38,931 nucleotides of DNA from Alphaproteobacteria bacterium. GTDB lineage: Bacteria > Pseudomonadota > Alphaproteobacteria > Reyranellales > Reyranellaceae. How positions within the stretch are numbered: the first letter of the stretch is position 1; each line of letters starts with the position of its first letter. The notes under the pieces were generated by a model. It made no database searches and was not told where the DNA came from. It saw nothing but the letters and a program-made list of their open reading frames with translations. Below are positions 38,605 through 38,931 of this stretch, piece by piece. The stretch is taken from positions 1 through 38,931 of the forward strand of contig JAFAKN010000231.1 in assembly GCA_019235415.1 (NCBI GenBank), given 5' to 3'. A program made the translations under genes and the position numbers.

Positions 38605-38859
38605 TCAGCGATCCTGTCCAGTTGGCCCCCGCGACGGGCCGCCGGGTGCGGGATCCGGCGCCCCGCCCTCGCCGTCAGGCGGCTCCTCGCTCGGCACGCG
38701 ATAGCTTTCCTTCAGCCAGCGGCCGAGATCGATGTCGGCACAGCGCTTGGTGCAGAACGGCCGGTACGTGGGCGCGGTGGGCCGGCCGCACACCGGGCAC
38801 GTGGGCGCGGTGCGCACGGCGCGCAAGGGTGGGCTGGGGCGGCTGGGCGGCGCATTCAT
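38605..38859 (-). CDS. yacG: YacG zinc-binding DNA gyrase inhibitor family protein
   Basis: The 84-residue product has the YacG zinc finger CPVCGRPTAPTYRPFCTKRC (Cys21, Cys24, Cys36, Cys40), then ADIDLGRWLKESYRVP, the conserved helix end. In E. coli the protein binds GyrB and inhibits gyrase. The C-terminal tail is longer and Pro/Gly-rich. ATG 38859 is the first in-frame start. It precedes tRNA-Phe on the same strand and probably follows the gene whose last codons lie at the right edge. A short GC hairpin (38874-38891) sits just upstream. Confidence 0.93.
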   Translation of the reverse strand: MNAPPSRPSPPLRAVRTAPTCPVCGRPTAPTYRPFCTKRCADIDLGRWLKESYRVPSEEPPDGEGGAPDPAPGGPSRGPTGQDR

Positions 38860-38892
38860 GGCCGCCCAAGGATGCGCCCGGGAACGGGCGCG

Positions 38893-38931
38893 TCAACAGC
38901 GCAAAGCGAGGACAATGAAATCGGAAGCGGG
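38893..38931 (-). CDS. Possible last codons of an upstream gene, cut by the window edge
   Basis: The minus strand reads PASDFIVLALRC then TGA (38893-38895), 33 bp before the yacG start. The composition is protein-like and the position fits the usual operon gene before yacG (often ribonuclease E/G in Alphaproteobacteria). Twelve residues are too few to name it. Confidence 0.3.
   Translation of the reverse strand, partial: PASDFIVLALRC

Overview
The window is high-GC DNA with dense, short-spaced genes and strongly GC-biased third codon positions. Its gene content looks alphaproteobacterial, most like the Rhodospirillales/Reyranella type. That is an inference from family content and from a yacG / tRNA-Phe(GAA) pair at the right end, not a phylogenetic result. 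Most of it is ordinary accessory metabolism: an L-fucose-type oxidative cassette, aldolase, amidohydrolase, SDR, dienelactone hydrolase, glutathione transferases, serine acetyltransferase and a TauE-type exporter. Between these lie many small exported proteins of no recognised family.

Layout. 1-3.1 kb: a broken substrate-binding-protein gene, an exported orphan and a convergent sterol-desaturase-family gene. 3.2-6.7 kb: an SGNH hydrolase, then a tightly overlapping aldo/keto reductase - lactonase - FucU mutarotase cassette ending at a clear hairpin. 7.0-10.4 kb: a DUF4407-type membrane protein fused to a methyltransferase-like domain, and an OmpA-type lipoprotein. 10.5-13.2 kb: an SDR / dienelactone hydrolase operon, a membrane protein and a PIN-domain remnant. 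13.4-18.7 kb: an orphan-rich stretch containing the most striking gene, an edema factor/CyaA/ExoY-type (class II) nucleotidyl cyclase at 15121-16464. Beside it is a divergent pair of exported proteins sharing an apparently unnamed domain, a small zinc ribbon and a 547-residue orphan. 18.8-26.7 kb: a VasI/TagO-like secreted protein, TPR protein, receiver-TM-peptidoglycan-binding fusion, alpha/beta hydrolase, VOC protein, HpcH/HpaI aldolase and a DUF2157/GDYXXLXY pair. 26.7-31.5 kb: an orphan tail-tube-like protein with an apparent Tat signal, a ChrR-type double cupin, a TauE/SafE permease, serine acetyltransferase and a Sel1-repeat protein. 31.5-33.4 kb: a visibly less GC-rich patch of small orphan and lipoprotein genes. 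33.5-38.4 kb: a HbpS/GlcG protein, a LysR regulator divergent from a glutathionyl-hydroquinone-reductase-like gene plus GST, and a D-aminoacylase-family amidohydrolase. 38.4-38.9 kb: tRNA-Phe and yacG.

Two families of intergenic inverted repeats recur. One has GTCATCCCGACCGG ends (about 6.9, 18.7 and 27.5 kb). The other has GGAGCGCGGACCTCC arms (about 16.85 kb, with a half copy at 18.8 kb). No transposase, integrase, CRISPR array or rRNA was seen. Several genes are decayed (1-804, 12974-13222, 29226-29348, possibly the 5' end of the VOC gene near 22.7 kb), which points to ongoing gene loss.

All family names rest on reading motifs by eye; no database search was run.
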